From contig NZ_CP019312.1 of assembly GCF_001969365.1 (NCBI RefSeq), forward strand, positions 3,596,001-3,660,000: 64,000 nucleotides of DNA, read 5' to 3'. The first letter of the stretch is position 1; the number at the start of each line of letters is the position of its first letter. Shown here piece by piece: positions 26,210 through 33,196 of this stretch. The DNA is from Tateyamaria omphalii (GTDB taxonomy: Bacteria; Pseudomonadota; Alphaproteobacteria; Rhodobacterales; Rhodobacteraceae). The notes beneath the pieces are model-generated. The model did not search any database. It saw nothing but the letters and a program-made list of their open reading frames with translations, and had not been told where the DNA came from. The position numbers and the translations under genes were made by a program.

Positions 26210-26821
26210 TTAGCTGTTTTCGCGGCTGAGGGCTGTGAGGTCGACGGTTTCGAAACGGACGTAGCCGCCCGGGGCGGGTTGGATCTTTTTCGCGTCCCAA
26301 CAGGCTTTGGCCTGTTCCAAGGTGAGGTCCGGGTGCGCATCGCGGGCGTCGCGCAGGTATTGCAGGTAGTTGTTGCAGGTCGCGATCTCGCGCCGGAAGG
26401 TCGGGTCGTCCTTGCGCGCCTCGAGCATGTGCCATGCCTGTTCGGCGTCGGCCAGCGTGGCGCCCGTATTGCTGCGCATCCAGTCCATGAAGTCGCCGTG
26501 GCAGGAGAATTTGGGGCCGATACGTGATTTGAAGTACCCCCGGACATTCGGGCCGAAGGACACGGTGTCGGTGATAACCGTGTCGGGGGTCAGGTCGGCC
26601 TTGGCCCAGTTGAACGTGCTGGTGCCGCTGCGTTTCGGCGCCTTGGGGAGCGGCGCGCCAGACAGGGCCGCGGCCACACGATCCCGTAGGGTCGCCTTGG
26701 TGCCCGTCGCGGGGATGTCGAGAGCCTCGCAGAACGCCTTGAGCGCGTCGACCGGCCAGTACCAGCGGTCGAACTCCGTGGCGGTCATGGTCGGGTCAAC
26801 GGGTGGGCGTATTTGTGTCAT
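26210..26821 (-). CDS. SAP/DUF6434 domain-containing protein
   Basis: The 203-residue protein has an N-terminal SAP-like helix-turn-helix segment (about residues 15-55, WPVDALKAFCEALDIPATGT followed by KATLRDRVAAAL), a motif often used to bind nucleic acid. The DUF6434 domain follows, with FNWAKADLTPDTVITD, the segment FGPNVRGYFKSRIG, FSCHGDFMDWMRSNTGAT and DAEQAWHMLEARKDD. There is no signal peptide. The function is unknown. It is convergent with the metal importer operon and lies 30 bases downstream of uraH on the same strand, so it may be read from the uraH promoter. Confidence 0.82.
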   Translation of the reverse strand: MTQIRPPVDPTMTATEFDRWYWPVDALKAFCEALDIPATGTKATLRDRVAAALSGAPLPKAPKRSGTSTFNWAKADLTPDTVITDTVSFGPNVRGYFKSRIGPKFSCHGDFMDWMRSNTGATLADAEQAWHMLEARKDDPTFRREIATCNNYLQYLRDARDAHPDLTLEQAKACWDAKKIQPAPGGYVRFETVDLTALSRENS

Positions 26822-26851
26822 TCCGGGCAGGTAAGTCCGGGGCGTACGGCG

Positions 26852-27211
26852 TCAACTGCCGCGATAGGTCGAGTAGCCGTAGGGCGACAGGAGCAGGGGC
26901 ACGTGGTAATGTGCCTCGGCATCCGTGATGCCGAAGCGGATCGGGATCTGGTCGAGGAATTTGACCGCGTCCCCGTTGAGCCCGTGCTGGTCGATGTAAT
27001 CGCCGCAGAAGAAGATCAGCTCGTATTGGCCTTGTTTCATCTTGCCCTGGGGCAGGATCGGGCTGTCGGTGCGGCCATCGGCGTTGGTTTCGGCCTCGGC
27101 GATTTTTTTGTGGCTGTTGCCGCTGACCCGGTAGAGCGCGATCCTGATCCCCGGTGCGGGCACCCCGCGTGCGGTGTCGAGGACATGGGTGGTGAGGTAT
27201 CCGGCTGCCAT
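26852..27211 (-). CDS. uraH: 5-hydroxyisourate hydrolase UraH
   Basis: UraH hydrolyses 5-hydroxyisourate, the product of urate oxidation, to OHCU. The 119-residue transthyretin-like protein begins MAAGYLTTHVLDTARGVPA with the active-site His in THVLD. It has the conserved Arg in IRIALYRV, the His in EAHYHVPLLLSPYGYS, and the C-terminal tetrapeptide YRGS that separates these enzymes from true transthyretins. A much longer open frame runs upstream but only this start gives the family N-terminus. It diverges from the puuE-uraD gene across 62 bases. Confidence 0.96.
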   Translation of the reverse strand: MAAGYLTTHVLDTARGVPAPGIRIALYRVSGNSHKKIAEAETNADGRTDSPILPQGKMKQGQYELIFFCGDYIDQHGLNGDAVKFLDQIPIRFGITDAEAHYHVPLLLSPYGYSTYRGS

Positions 27212-27235
27212 TGCATATCGCCTTGTTTGGTCGCA

Positions 27236-27262
27236 GATTGTCGGCATCTCACCTTGATTGTC
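27236..27262. promoter_or_regulatory. Direct repeat in the uraH/puuE divergent promoter
   Basis: GATTGTC occurs at 27236-27242 and 27256-27262, 20 bases apart, i.e. two helical turns, in the 62-base region between the divergent ureide genes. It could be a shared operator. The protein that would bind is unknown. Confidence 0.35.
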
Positions 27263-27273
27263 TGGGGAAGTCC

Positions 27274-28695
27274 ATGGCCGAGTTGCCACCGCGGTATCCG
27301 CGCGATTTTCATGGCCATGGGGCCTGTCGGCCCGATGCGGCCTGGCCCGGTGGGGCGCGTATCGCCCTGTCCTTCGTGTTGAATTATGAAGAGGGGGGTG
27401 AGAATTGCCTGCTGCATGGCGATGCAGCGTCAGAGGCGTTTCTGTCCGAGATTGTCGGGGCAGCACCCTGGCCCGGCCAGCGGCATTGGAACATGGAAAG
27501 CATCTACGACTATGGGGCGCGTGCCGGGTTCTGGCGGTTGCACCGGTTGTTTACCGAGGCGCATGTCCCGGTTACGGTTTACGGCGTGGCAACGGCCCTC
27601 GCCCGGTCGCCTGCGCAGGTTGAGGCAATGCAGGGCGCCGGGTGGGAGATCGCGTCCCACGGTTTGAAATGGATTGATTACAAGGACCATGCGGCGGCGG
27701 ATGAGGCGGCCGATATGGATGCGGCCATCGCCCTGCACCGGGAGGTGACGGGGGAGGCGCCGCGTGGGTGGTATACGGGGCGGTGTTCCGTGAACACCGT
27801 GCGGCTTGCGTCCGAGCGGGGGATGGACTGGATCAGCGACACCTATGATGACGACCTGCCCTATTGGGCGCGCATCGGGGACCGGGACCAGTTGATCATC
27901 CCCTATACCCTTGATTGCAACGACATGCGCTTTGCCACGCCGCAGGGGTTCAATGCGGGCGACCAGTTCTTTGCACATCTGCGTGACACGTTCGATGCGC
28001 TTTATGCCGAGGGGGCGGCGGGACGCCCTGCGATGATGTCGGTGGGCCTGCACTGTCGGTTGATCGGACGGCCCGGTCGGGTGCAGGCGTTGAAGCGGTT
28101 TGTGGAATATGTGCAGGGGTTCGAGGGCGTTTGGTGCGCGCGGCGGCAGGATATTGCGGCGCATTGGGCCGCGGCCCATCCGCCGGTGGCGGCGCGCGGC
28201 TGGCATGTGCTGGGCCGTGAGGCGTTTGTGGAGCGGTTTGGCGGTGTGTTCGAGCATTCGCCGTGGATTGCGGAAGGGGCGTGGGCGCTGGAGTTGGGGC
28301 CTGCGCATGATACGGCTTTGGGCCTGCATAGCGCCTTGTGTCGGGTGTTTCGCGCGGCCTCCGAAGAGGCGCGGCTGGGTGTCTTGAGGGCGCACCCGGA
28401 TCTGGCGGGCAAGCTGGCGGCGGCCAGGCGGTTGACGGTGGAGAGTACGGAAGAGCAGGCGAGCGCGGGATTGGACGCGCTGACCGATGACGAGCGGGCG
28501 GCGTTCGAGCGGTTGAATGCGGACTATACGGCCAAGCACGGATTTCCGTTCATCATCGCGGTGAAGGATCACGACAAGGCGGGCATCCTGCGCGCGTTCG
28601 AGCGGCGCGTCGGCCATGACAGCGCGACCGAGATGGCAGAGGCGTGCCGTCAGGTGGAACGTATCGCGCGGTTGCGGCTGGAGGCGATGGAATGA
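27274..28695 (+). CDS. puuE-uraD: Fused allantoinase PuuE and OHCU decarboxylase UraD
   Basis: Two steps of urate breakdown are joined in one 473-residue chain. Residues 1-305 are PuuE, the metal-independent allantoinase of the polysaccharide deacetylase superfamily (RYPRDFHGHG, ALSFVLNYEEGGENCLLHGD, WNMESIYDYGARAGFWRLHR, EIASHGLKWIDY, GWYTGRCSVNT, DYYDDDLPYW-type TYDDDLPYWARI, and SVGLHCRLIGRPGR). Residues about 315-473 are UraD (FVERFGGVFEHSPWIAEGAW, LRAHPDLAGKLAAA, LNADYTAKHGFPFIIAVK). UraD acts before PuuE in the pathway, so the fusion channels OHCU to allantoin to allantoate. GGGGAAG precedes the ATG. AllE follows with a four-base overlap. Confidence 0.95.
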   Translation: MAELPPRYPRDFHGHGACRPDAAWPGGARIALSFVLNYEEGGENCLLHGDAASEAFLSEIVGAAPWPGQRHWNMESIYDYGARAGFWRLHRLFTEAHVPVTVYGVATALARSPAQVEAMQGAGWEIASHGLKWIDYKDHAAADEAADMDAAIALHREVTGEAPRGWYTGRCSVNTVRLASERGMDWISDTYDDDLPYWARIGDRDQLIIPYTLDCNDMRFATPQGFNAGDQFFAHLRDTFDALYAEGAAGRPAMMSVGLHCRLIGRPGRVQALKRFVEYVQGFEGVWCARRQDIAAHWAAAHPPVAARGWHVLGREAFVERFGGVFEHSPWIAEGAWALELGPAHDTALGLHSALCRVFRAASEEARLGVLRAHPDLAGKLAAARRLTVESTEEQASAGLDALTDDERAAFERLNADYTAKHGFPFIIAVKDHDKAGILRAFERRVGHDSATEMAEACRQVERIARLRLEAME

Positions 28696-29501
28696 GTTAC
28701 GCCTTTCCCCCCGGCGGGTTGCCCAGCCAGAACGAGCATCCCGAAAGCACGGCGGTGTTCACCGAAAGCTATGCCGTCATTCCTGCGTCTGTGCAGCGGG
28801 ATATCGTGACCTCGTTCCTGCCCGGCTGGGACGGGACGCGGGCGTGGATATTGGCCCGGCCCATGAGCGGGTTTGCGGAAACCTTTGCGCAATATGCCAT
28901 CGAGTTGACCCCCGAGGGGGGCAGCAACGATCCGGAGCCGGATGTGGATGCGCAGGCAGTGCTGTTTGTCGCCCATGGCACGGCGCATCTGACTTTGGGC
29001 GCTGATCTGCACGAGCTGCGCGCGGGCAGCTTTGCCTATATCCCGCCGGGCGCGCGGTGGACGTTGTGGAACCGGTCGGAGGCGCCCTGCGGTGTGCACT
29101 GGGTGCGCAAGAAGTTCGTGCCGGGGCTGGGCCTGAGCCTGCCGGATGCGGTGGTGACGCACGAACTGGATGTGCCTGCCGCGCCGATGCCGGATTGCGG
29201 CAACCTGTGGGCGACGCAGCGGTTTCTGGACCCGCTGGACCTGCGCTATGACTGCCATGTGAACATCGTGAATTTTCAGCCCGGCGGGCGCATCCCCTTT
29301 GCCGAGACGCATGTGATGGAACACGGGCTTTATGTGCTGGAGGGGACGGCGGAGTATCTGCTGAACCGCGATTGGGTGAGCGTGGGGCCGGGCGATTTCA
29401 TGTGGTTGCGCGCCTTCTGCCCGCAGGCCTGTATCGCGACGGGGGACGGGCCGTTTCGCTATCTGCTTTACAAGGATGTGAACCGGCATGTCCCGCTTTG
29501 A
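28692..29501 (+). CDS. allE: (S)-ureidoglycine aminohydrolase AllE
   Basis: AllE releases ammonia from (S)-ureidoglycine to give (S)-ureidoglycolate. The 269-residue protein is a bicupin. The first cupin spans about residues 70-130 (LFVAHGTAHLTLG, GSFAYIPPGARWTLWN) and the second about 190-250, with the manganese-binding cluster FAETHVMEHGLYVLEG (Glu, His, His) and a downstream Gln in FCPQACIATG. The opening PPGGLPSQNEHPESTAVFTE type (PPGGLPSQ) is family-specific. It overlaps puuE-uraD by four bases (ATGA) and allA by fourteen. Confidence 0.95.
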   Translation: MSYAFPPGGLPSQNEHPESTAVFTESYAVIPASVQRDIVTSFLPGWDGTRAWILARPMSGFAETFAQYAIELTPEGGSNDPEPDVDAQAVLFVAHGTAHLTLGADLHELRAGSFAYIPPGARWTLWNRSEAPCGVHWVRKKFVPGLGLSLPDAVVTHELDVPAAPMPDCGNLWATQRFLDPLDLRYDCHVNIVNFQPGGRIPFAETHVMEHGLYVLEGTAEYLLNRDWVSVGPGDFMWLRAFCPQACIATGDGPFRYLLYKDVNRHVPL

Positions 29502-29976
29502 GATCACAGCGCAGCCGCTGACGGCGGAGGCGTTTGCGCCGTTCGGCGATGTGCTGGACTGCGCGGGCGCGCCGGACAAGATGATCAATGCGGGGCTATG
29601 CGGGCGCTATCACGACCGGGCGCGGCTGGACTTTGGTGACGGGCGTGCGGGCGTCAGTCTGTTCAAGGCCGAGCCGCGCAGCCTGCCCTACACGCTGGAT
29701 CTGCTGGAGCGGCATCCGGACGGGTCGCAATGCTTTGTGCCGATGTCGGAGCATGGGTTTCTGGTGACGGTGGCACCTGATGACGGTGGCACGCCGGGCC
29801 AGCCCCTTGCCTTTGTGTCGGCACCGGGCCAGGCGATCAACCTGCACCGGGGGACATGGCATGGGGTGCTGACGCCGCTGCATGATCCCGGCCTGTTTGC
29901 AGTGATTGACCGCATCGGTGATGGCGCGAATCTTGAAGAGGTGCGACTTGATCCGGTTTGGACGGTGCGCGCGTAA
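29488..29976 (+). CDS. allA: Ureidoglycolate lyase AllA
   Basis: AllA splits ureidoglycolate into glyoxylate and urea, the last ureide step. The 162-residue cupin-fold protein has EAFAPFGDVLDC, the central block RHPDGSQCFVPMSEHGFLVT-type sequence (RHPDGSQCFVPM), FVSAPGQAINLHRGTWHGVL and a C-terminal LFAVIDRIGDGANLEEV. Length is typical. It ends the operon puuE-uraD, allE, allA. An intergenic repeat follows, then the convergent ABC permease gene. Confidence 0.95.
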   Translation: MSRFEITAQPLTAEAFAPFGDVLDCAGAPDKMINAGLCGRYHDRARLDFGDGRAGVSLFKAEPRSLPYTLDLLERHPDGSQCFVPMSEHGFLVTVAPDDGGTPGQPLAFVSAPGQAINLHRGTWHGVLTPLHDPGLFAVIDRIGDGANLEEVRLDPVWTVRA

Positions 29977-30011
29977 CGTTTTACCGCGCGACGTGTGGCG
30001 CACCGGCCCTT

Positions 30012-30041
30012 CGGGGAGGATTTTCTTGAACCAGAGAAGAC
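30012..30041 (+). repeat. Degenerate intergenic repeat, copy 2
   Basis: CGGGGAGGATTTTCTTGAACC followed by AGAGAAGAC (quoted in two parts) belongs to the same family as the copies at 15332, 38703, 53506 and 57570. It shares TGAACCAGAGAAG exactly with the copy at 53506. It lies between the convergent 3' ends of allA and the ABC permease gene. Confidence 0.65.
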
Positions 30042-30051
30042 AGGGCCCCGG

Positions 30052-30813
30052 TTAGGTGGGGTTGCGTTCTGCCCAGCCGGCGAAGACCTTTTCAAGTGCC
30101 ACCACCACGTAGTAGAGCACGATGCCCATCAGTGCCAAGGCGATCAGGACGGCGAACATCAGCGGGTAATCCGCGCTGATCTTGCCGCTGTCGAAGAGAT
30201 GGCCGAGGCCGCGGCCGTGGGGTTCGACGATTTCCATCAGGTTGGTGCCGATGAAGGCGAGGGTGACGGCGACCTTCAGGGCGCCGAAGAACTCGGGCAG
30301 GGTTTTGGGCAGGGCGATTTTCCAGAAGATGGTGAATTTCGACGCGCCGAGGGAGGCGAGGATGTCGCGGTACTCGGGCTCCAGCGTGGACAGGCCGATG
30401 GAGACGGAGACCGCGATGGGAAAGAAGGAGATCAGGAAGGCGATCAGGATCGTGTTCATGTCGTGCTGGCCCACGAACATCAGCGCGATGATGGGCACCA
30501 CGGTTGCCTTGGGGATGGCGTTGAAGCCCACCAGCAGGGGGTAGAGCGCATCGCGCATGGTGCGCGAAAGGCCCATGATCATGCCGAGGAAGGTGCCGAA
30601 GACGACGGACAGCAGCAAACCCACGACGGTGCGCCACAGGGTGTCCCAGCCGTATTCAAAGAAGAGCCCACGGAATTTCCAGAAGGCGGGCCAGATGTCG
30701 CTGGGCGAGGCCATCTTGTAATTGGGCCAGCCGTTGACCCAGACGAGCCATTCCCAGAAGAGGCCGAACAGGATGAGTGCGGCGAGGGGGACGGTGATCT
30801 GGCGCAGGGTCAT
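30052..30813 (-). CDS. ABC transporter permease (NitT/TauT-type)
   Basis: The 253-residue inner-membrane protein has about six helices and the binding-protein-dependent permease loop EYRDILASLGASKFTIFWKI followed by ALPKTLPEFFGALKVA. That loop contacts the ATPase. The length and the partner NMT1-like binding protein place it in the nitrate/taurine/thiamine-precursor (SsuC/TauC/ThiX) group. The start at MTLRQITV overlaps the ATPase stop by four bases; the much longer open frame upstream is a shadow of the ATPase gene. Confidence 0.92.
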   Translation of the reverse strand: MTLRQITVPLAALILFGLFWEWLVWVNGWPNYKMASPSDIWPAFWKFRGLFFEYGWDTLWRTVVGLLLSVVFGTFLGMIMGLSRTMRDALYPLLVGFNAIPKATVVPIIALMFVGQHDMNTILIAFLISFFPIAVSVSIGLSTLEPEYRDILASLGASKFTIFWKIALPKTLPEFFGALKVAVTLAFIGTNLMEIVEPHGRGLGHLFDSGKISADYPLMFAVLIALALMGIVLYYVVVALEKVFAGWAERNPT

Positions 30814-31592
30814 GCGGCGTCCCGCCCTTGGGCGATGCGGATTTGCTGGCGCAGGGTGTTGAGCGCGTCGGCGGATTCGGCGGTGTAGAGCATTTCGATG
30901 TCGCGTTCGCCGCGCAGGTGCACGTCCATGACGTATTGAGTGCGCGCAGGGCGGCCCGACAGGACGATGACCTGGTCGGCGAGGAAGATGCTCTCGCGCA
31001 GGTCGTGGGTGATCAGGACACCGGTGAACGGCTCCTCTGCCTTGACCTTGTGCATGGTCTGCCAGAGGTCTTCGCGGGTGAAGGCGTCGAGCGCACCAAA
31101 GGGTTCGTCGAGGATCAGAACTTCGGGCTTGTGTACGATGGACCGGCAGAGCGAGGCGCGTTGGCGCATGCCGCCAGACAGTTCCGAGGGGCGTTTGTCT
31201 TCGAACCCGTCGAGGCCCACGAGGTTCAGAAGGTGGCGCGCGCGGTCTTCGCTCGCCTTGCGGCTCATCCCGGTTTTGACGATTTCGAGGGGGAGCATGA
31301 CGTTTTGCAGGATGGTCCGCCATTCCAGCAGGACGGGGTTCTGGAAGGCCATGCCGACGGTGGATTTGGGGCCGGTGACCTTTTGGCCGTGCAGCCAGAC
31401 CTCGCCCTCATCCGGTTTCATCAGGCCCGCGACGAGGCGTGTGAGGGTGGATTTGCCGCAGCCGGAGGGGCCGACGACGGCGGCGAACCCGCCTTCGGGC
31501 ACGGAGAGTTCCAGCCCGTCGAGCACGGGCAGCGGGCCGGAGGGGGTCTTGTAGGCGTGGCGCACGCCCTTGATGTCGATGAGATTGCTCAT
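30810..31592 (-). CDS. ABC transporter ATP-binding protein (NitT/TauT-type)
   Basis: The 260-residue ATPase has Walker A GPSGCGKST, the Q-loop in GMAFQNPVLLEWRT, signature LSGGMRQRASLCRSI, Walker B VLILDEPFGALDAFTRE and the switch His in LITHDL. These are typical of SsuB/TauB-like ATPases. It is coupled to the permease by an ATGA overlap. Upstream, an AT-rich small membrane gene separates it by 31 bases from the rest of the operon and the binding protein. Confidence 0.93.
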   Translation of the reverse strand: MSNLIDIKGVRHAYKTPSGPLPVLDGLELSVPEGGFAAVVGPSGCGKSTLTRLVAGLMKPDEGEVWLHGQKVTGPKSTVGMAFQNPVLLEWRTILQNVMLPLEIVKTGMSRKASEDRARHLLNLVGLDGFEDKRPSELSGGMRQRASLCRSIVHKPEVLILDEPFGALDAFTREDLWQTMHKVKAEEPFTGVLITHDLRESIFLADQVIVLSGRPARTQYVMDVHLRGERDIEMLYTAESADALNTLRQQIRIAQGRDAA

Positions 31593-31623
31593 CCCAGCGT
31601 TCCGGCATCAATATCAGTTTTGT

Positions 31624-31920
31624 TTATTTGCTCCGTACTCGATCTAGCAATATCATTTTTTCGGCCTTCTCCTCCGCTTTTTTTTTCCACGCCGGATATG
31701 CAAGAAACGGCGCGATCAAAAATCCAACAATTAAAAAATTGAGAACAAGTACGATTAACGCTCGGGCGTAGAAAGCATGCACCGCAAAGTAGATTGGACC
31801 AAAAAGAAATGCCCACAACCATGACAAACCTGTGCTTTCGTTTAATTGTTCTGCTAGCAATTCTATCTCAGCATTGTCTGCTGCAACTCTATCAGCCAGT
31901 CTATTTTCTTCCAATTTCAC
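31624..31920 (-). CDS. AT-rich small membrane protein (DUF2628-like)
   Basis: The 98-residue protein has a charged helical N-terminus (residues 1-28), a hydrophobic stretch FLFGPIYFAVHAFYARALIV around residues 38-58, a second LVLNFLIVGFLIAPFLAYP, and a Lys- and Glu-rich tail (WKKKAEEKAEKM). The FGP-aromatic motif resembles small DUF2628-type membrane proteins, but the match is loose. Base composition is far lower in G and C than every neighbour, by eye near 40 percent, and codon use differs (many AAA, ATT, TTA). It is inserted between the binding protein and ATPase genes of one transporter operon. That suggests recent acquisition. Its role in the transporter, if any, is unknown. Confidence 0.7.
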   Translation of the reverse strand: MKLEENRLADRVAADNAEIELLAEQLNESTGLSWLWAFLFGPIYFAVHAFYARALIVLVLNFLIVGFLIAPFLAYPAWKKKAEEKAEKMILLDRVRSK

Positions 31921-31993
31921 TCACCGCACATTTGACTTTCTAACGTGGACTATTGCCGGGAATGTTCCTTAAGAACAACCCCGGCTAGTGACG

Positions 31994-33001
31994 CTATTGC
32001 AGTTTCCGCGCATCTGCGGCGGGCAGGTATGCGTCGGTGAAGTAGAGGCTGGCGTCGGGCGCGTTCTGGAACGCGTAGGTTTCGGCCAGTTGCTCTAGCG
32101 CCGTTGCCATGCGGTCGGCATCCACTGCGCCCATGCCGTTTGCTTCCACCGCATCCGTCAGCACATTCGCGTCGATGGCCAATTGCAGGCGACGCTGTTC
32201 AAGGGCGGCGTCGGCGGCCGGGTTGCGGTCGATCAGGCTGGCGATGGCGGCCTCGGGGTCGGCGATGGCGTCTTTCCACCCTGCCGCGATGGCGGTGAGG
32301 AAGCCGGTCACGATTTCGGGGTTTGCGCTCGCGAAGTCGGTGTTGACGATGATGGCGTTGCCATAAAGCTCAAGCCCATAGTCGGCCATGAGGATGGTCG
32401 AGATGTCCTCCTCCGGCACGCCCAGACGCACGAGGTTGAGGAAGGACGAAAAGCTGAAACCGGTGACGGCGGCCACGTTGCCTTCGGCCAACATCGGCTC
32501 GCGCGTGGGGAAGCCCACGGGTTCGACGGTGATCTTGTCCATGTCGAGGCTGTTGGCGGTGGCGAAGGCCGGGAATTGGGCCCATGCGCCATCTGGGGGC
32601 GGGGCGCCCAGAACGCGCCCTTCGAGGTCCTTGGGCTCGGACACGCCCAGTGATTTGCGGCCCACCACGGCGAAGGGCGGTTTGTCATAGACCATCATGA
32701 CGGCCGTGACCGGCGCGCCGGGGTTCTGGTCGAGGAATTTCACGAGGCTGTTGATGTCGGCAAAGCCCATGGGGAACGCGCCCGAGGCGACCTTTGGGAT
32801 CGCGTCGAGCGAGCCCTGGCCGGCGGAGATTTCCACGTTCAGATCGGCGGCCCCGAAATGGCCGTTGTCGATGGCGGCGAAATAGGGGGCGGCGGGCCCT
32901 TCGAATTTCCAGTCGAGGGCAAAGGGCACGTCGGTTTCGGCCATGGCGGCGCCCGCGAGTGCGGCGGTCGCGGCAAAGGCGGCGAGGGTACGTTTGAGCA
33001 T
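31994..33001 (-). CDS. ABC transporter substrate-binding protein (NMT1/THI5-like)
   Basis: The 335-residue precursor has a signal peptide (LKRTLAAFAATAALAGAAMA). The mature protein has the NMT1/THI5-like type II binding fold: FALDWKFEGPAAPYFAAIDN at the start, VEISAGQGSLDAIPKVASG, MGFADINSLVKFLDQ, and VTAVMMVYDKPPFAVVGRK. The opening (V-P-F-A-L-D-W plus PYFAA) recalls binding proteins for pyrimidine-type thiamine precursors and for nitrate or sulfonates. With urate-ureide genes on one side and an aminotransferase on the other, a nitrogenous heterocycle or its breakdown product is the likely cargo; that is inference. Confidence 0.9.
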   Translation of the reverse strand: MLKRTLAAFAATAALAGAAMAETDVPFALDWKFEGPAAPYFAAIDNGHFGAADLNVEISAGQGSLDAIPKVASGAFPMGFADINSLVKFLDQNPGAPVTAVMMVYDKPPFAVVGRKSLGVSEPKDLEGRVLGAPPPDGAWAQFPAFATANSLDMDKITVEPVGFPTREPMLAEGNVAAVTGFSFSSFLNLVRLGVPEEDISTILMADYGLELYGNAIIVNTDFASANPEIVTGFLTAIAAGWKDAIADPEAAIASLIDRNPAADAALEQRRLQLAIDANVLTDAVEANGMGAVDADRMATALEQLAETYAFQNAPDASLYFTDAYLPAADARKLQ

Positions 33002-33043
33002 TGGTTTCTCCCAGGTGGTGACTGCGCGACGTTAGGGGGTGCT

Positions 33044-33058
33044 GTTCCGGGACGGAAC
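33044..33058. promoter_or_regulatory. Inverted repeat in the SBP/aminotransferase divergent promoter
   Basis: GTTCCG-GGA-CGGAAC is a perfect 6-bp inverted repeat 43 bases upstream of the binding-protein ATG and 139 bases upstream of the divergent aminotransferase. It is a fair operator candidate. It does not fit the alphaproteobacterial LexA pattern GTTC-N7-GTTC. Confidence 0.4.
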
Positions 33059-33196
33059 GGGCGGCCCCCCGCCGCGTCGTTTTCTTTGCGCCCGGACTGT
33101 GCGGTGTGATGAAAAAATGTGCAAACGCTTTTGATGTGCATTGTGCGGGCGCGCGGTTCATGCCCTTGTGGTGGGGAACCCGGATGGAGGCCCGAG

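Noticed and set aside
33044..33058. LexA box in the SBP/aminotransferase promoter
   Set aside because: The alphaproteobacterial LexA site is a direct repeat GTTC-N7-GTTC; here the GTTC and GAAC arms are inverted with a 7-base inner spacing, so it is kept only as a generic palindrome.
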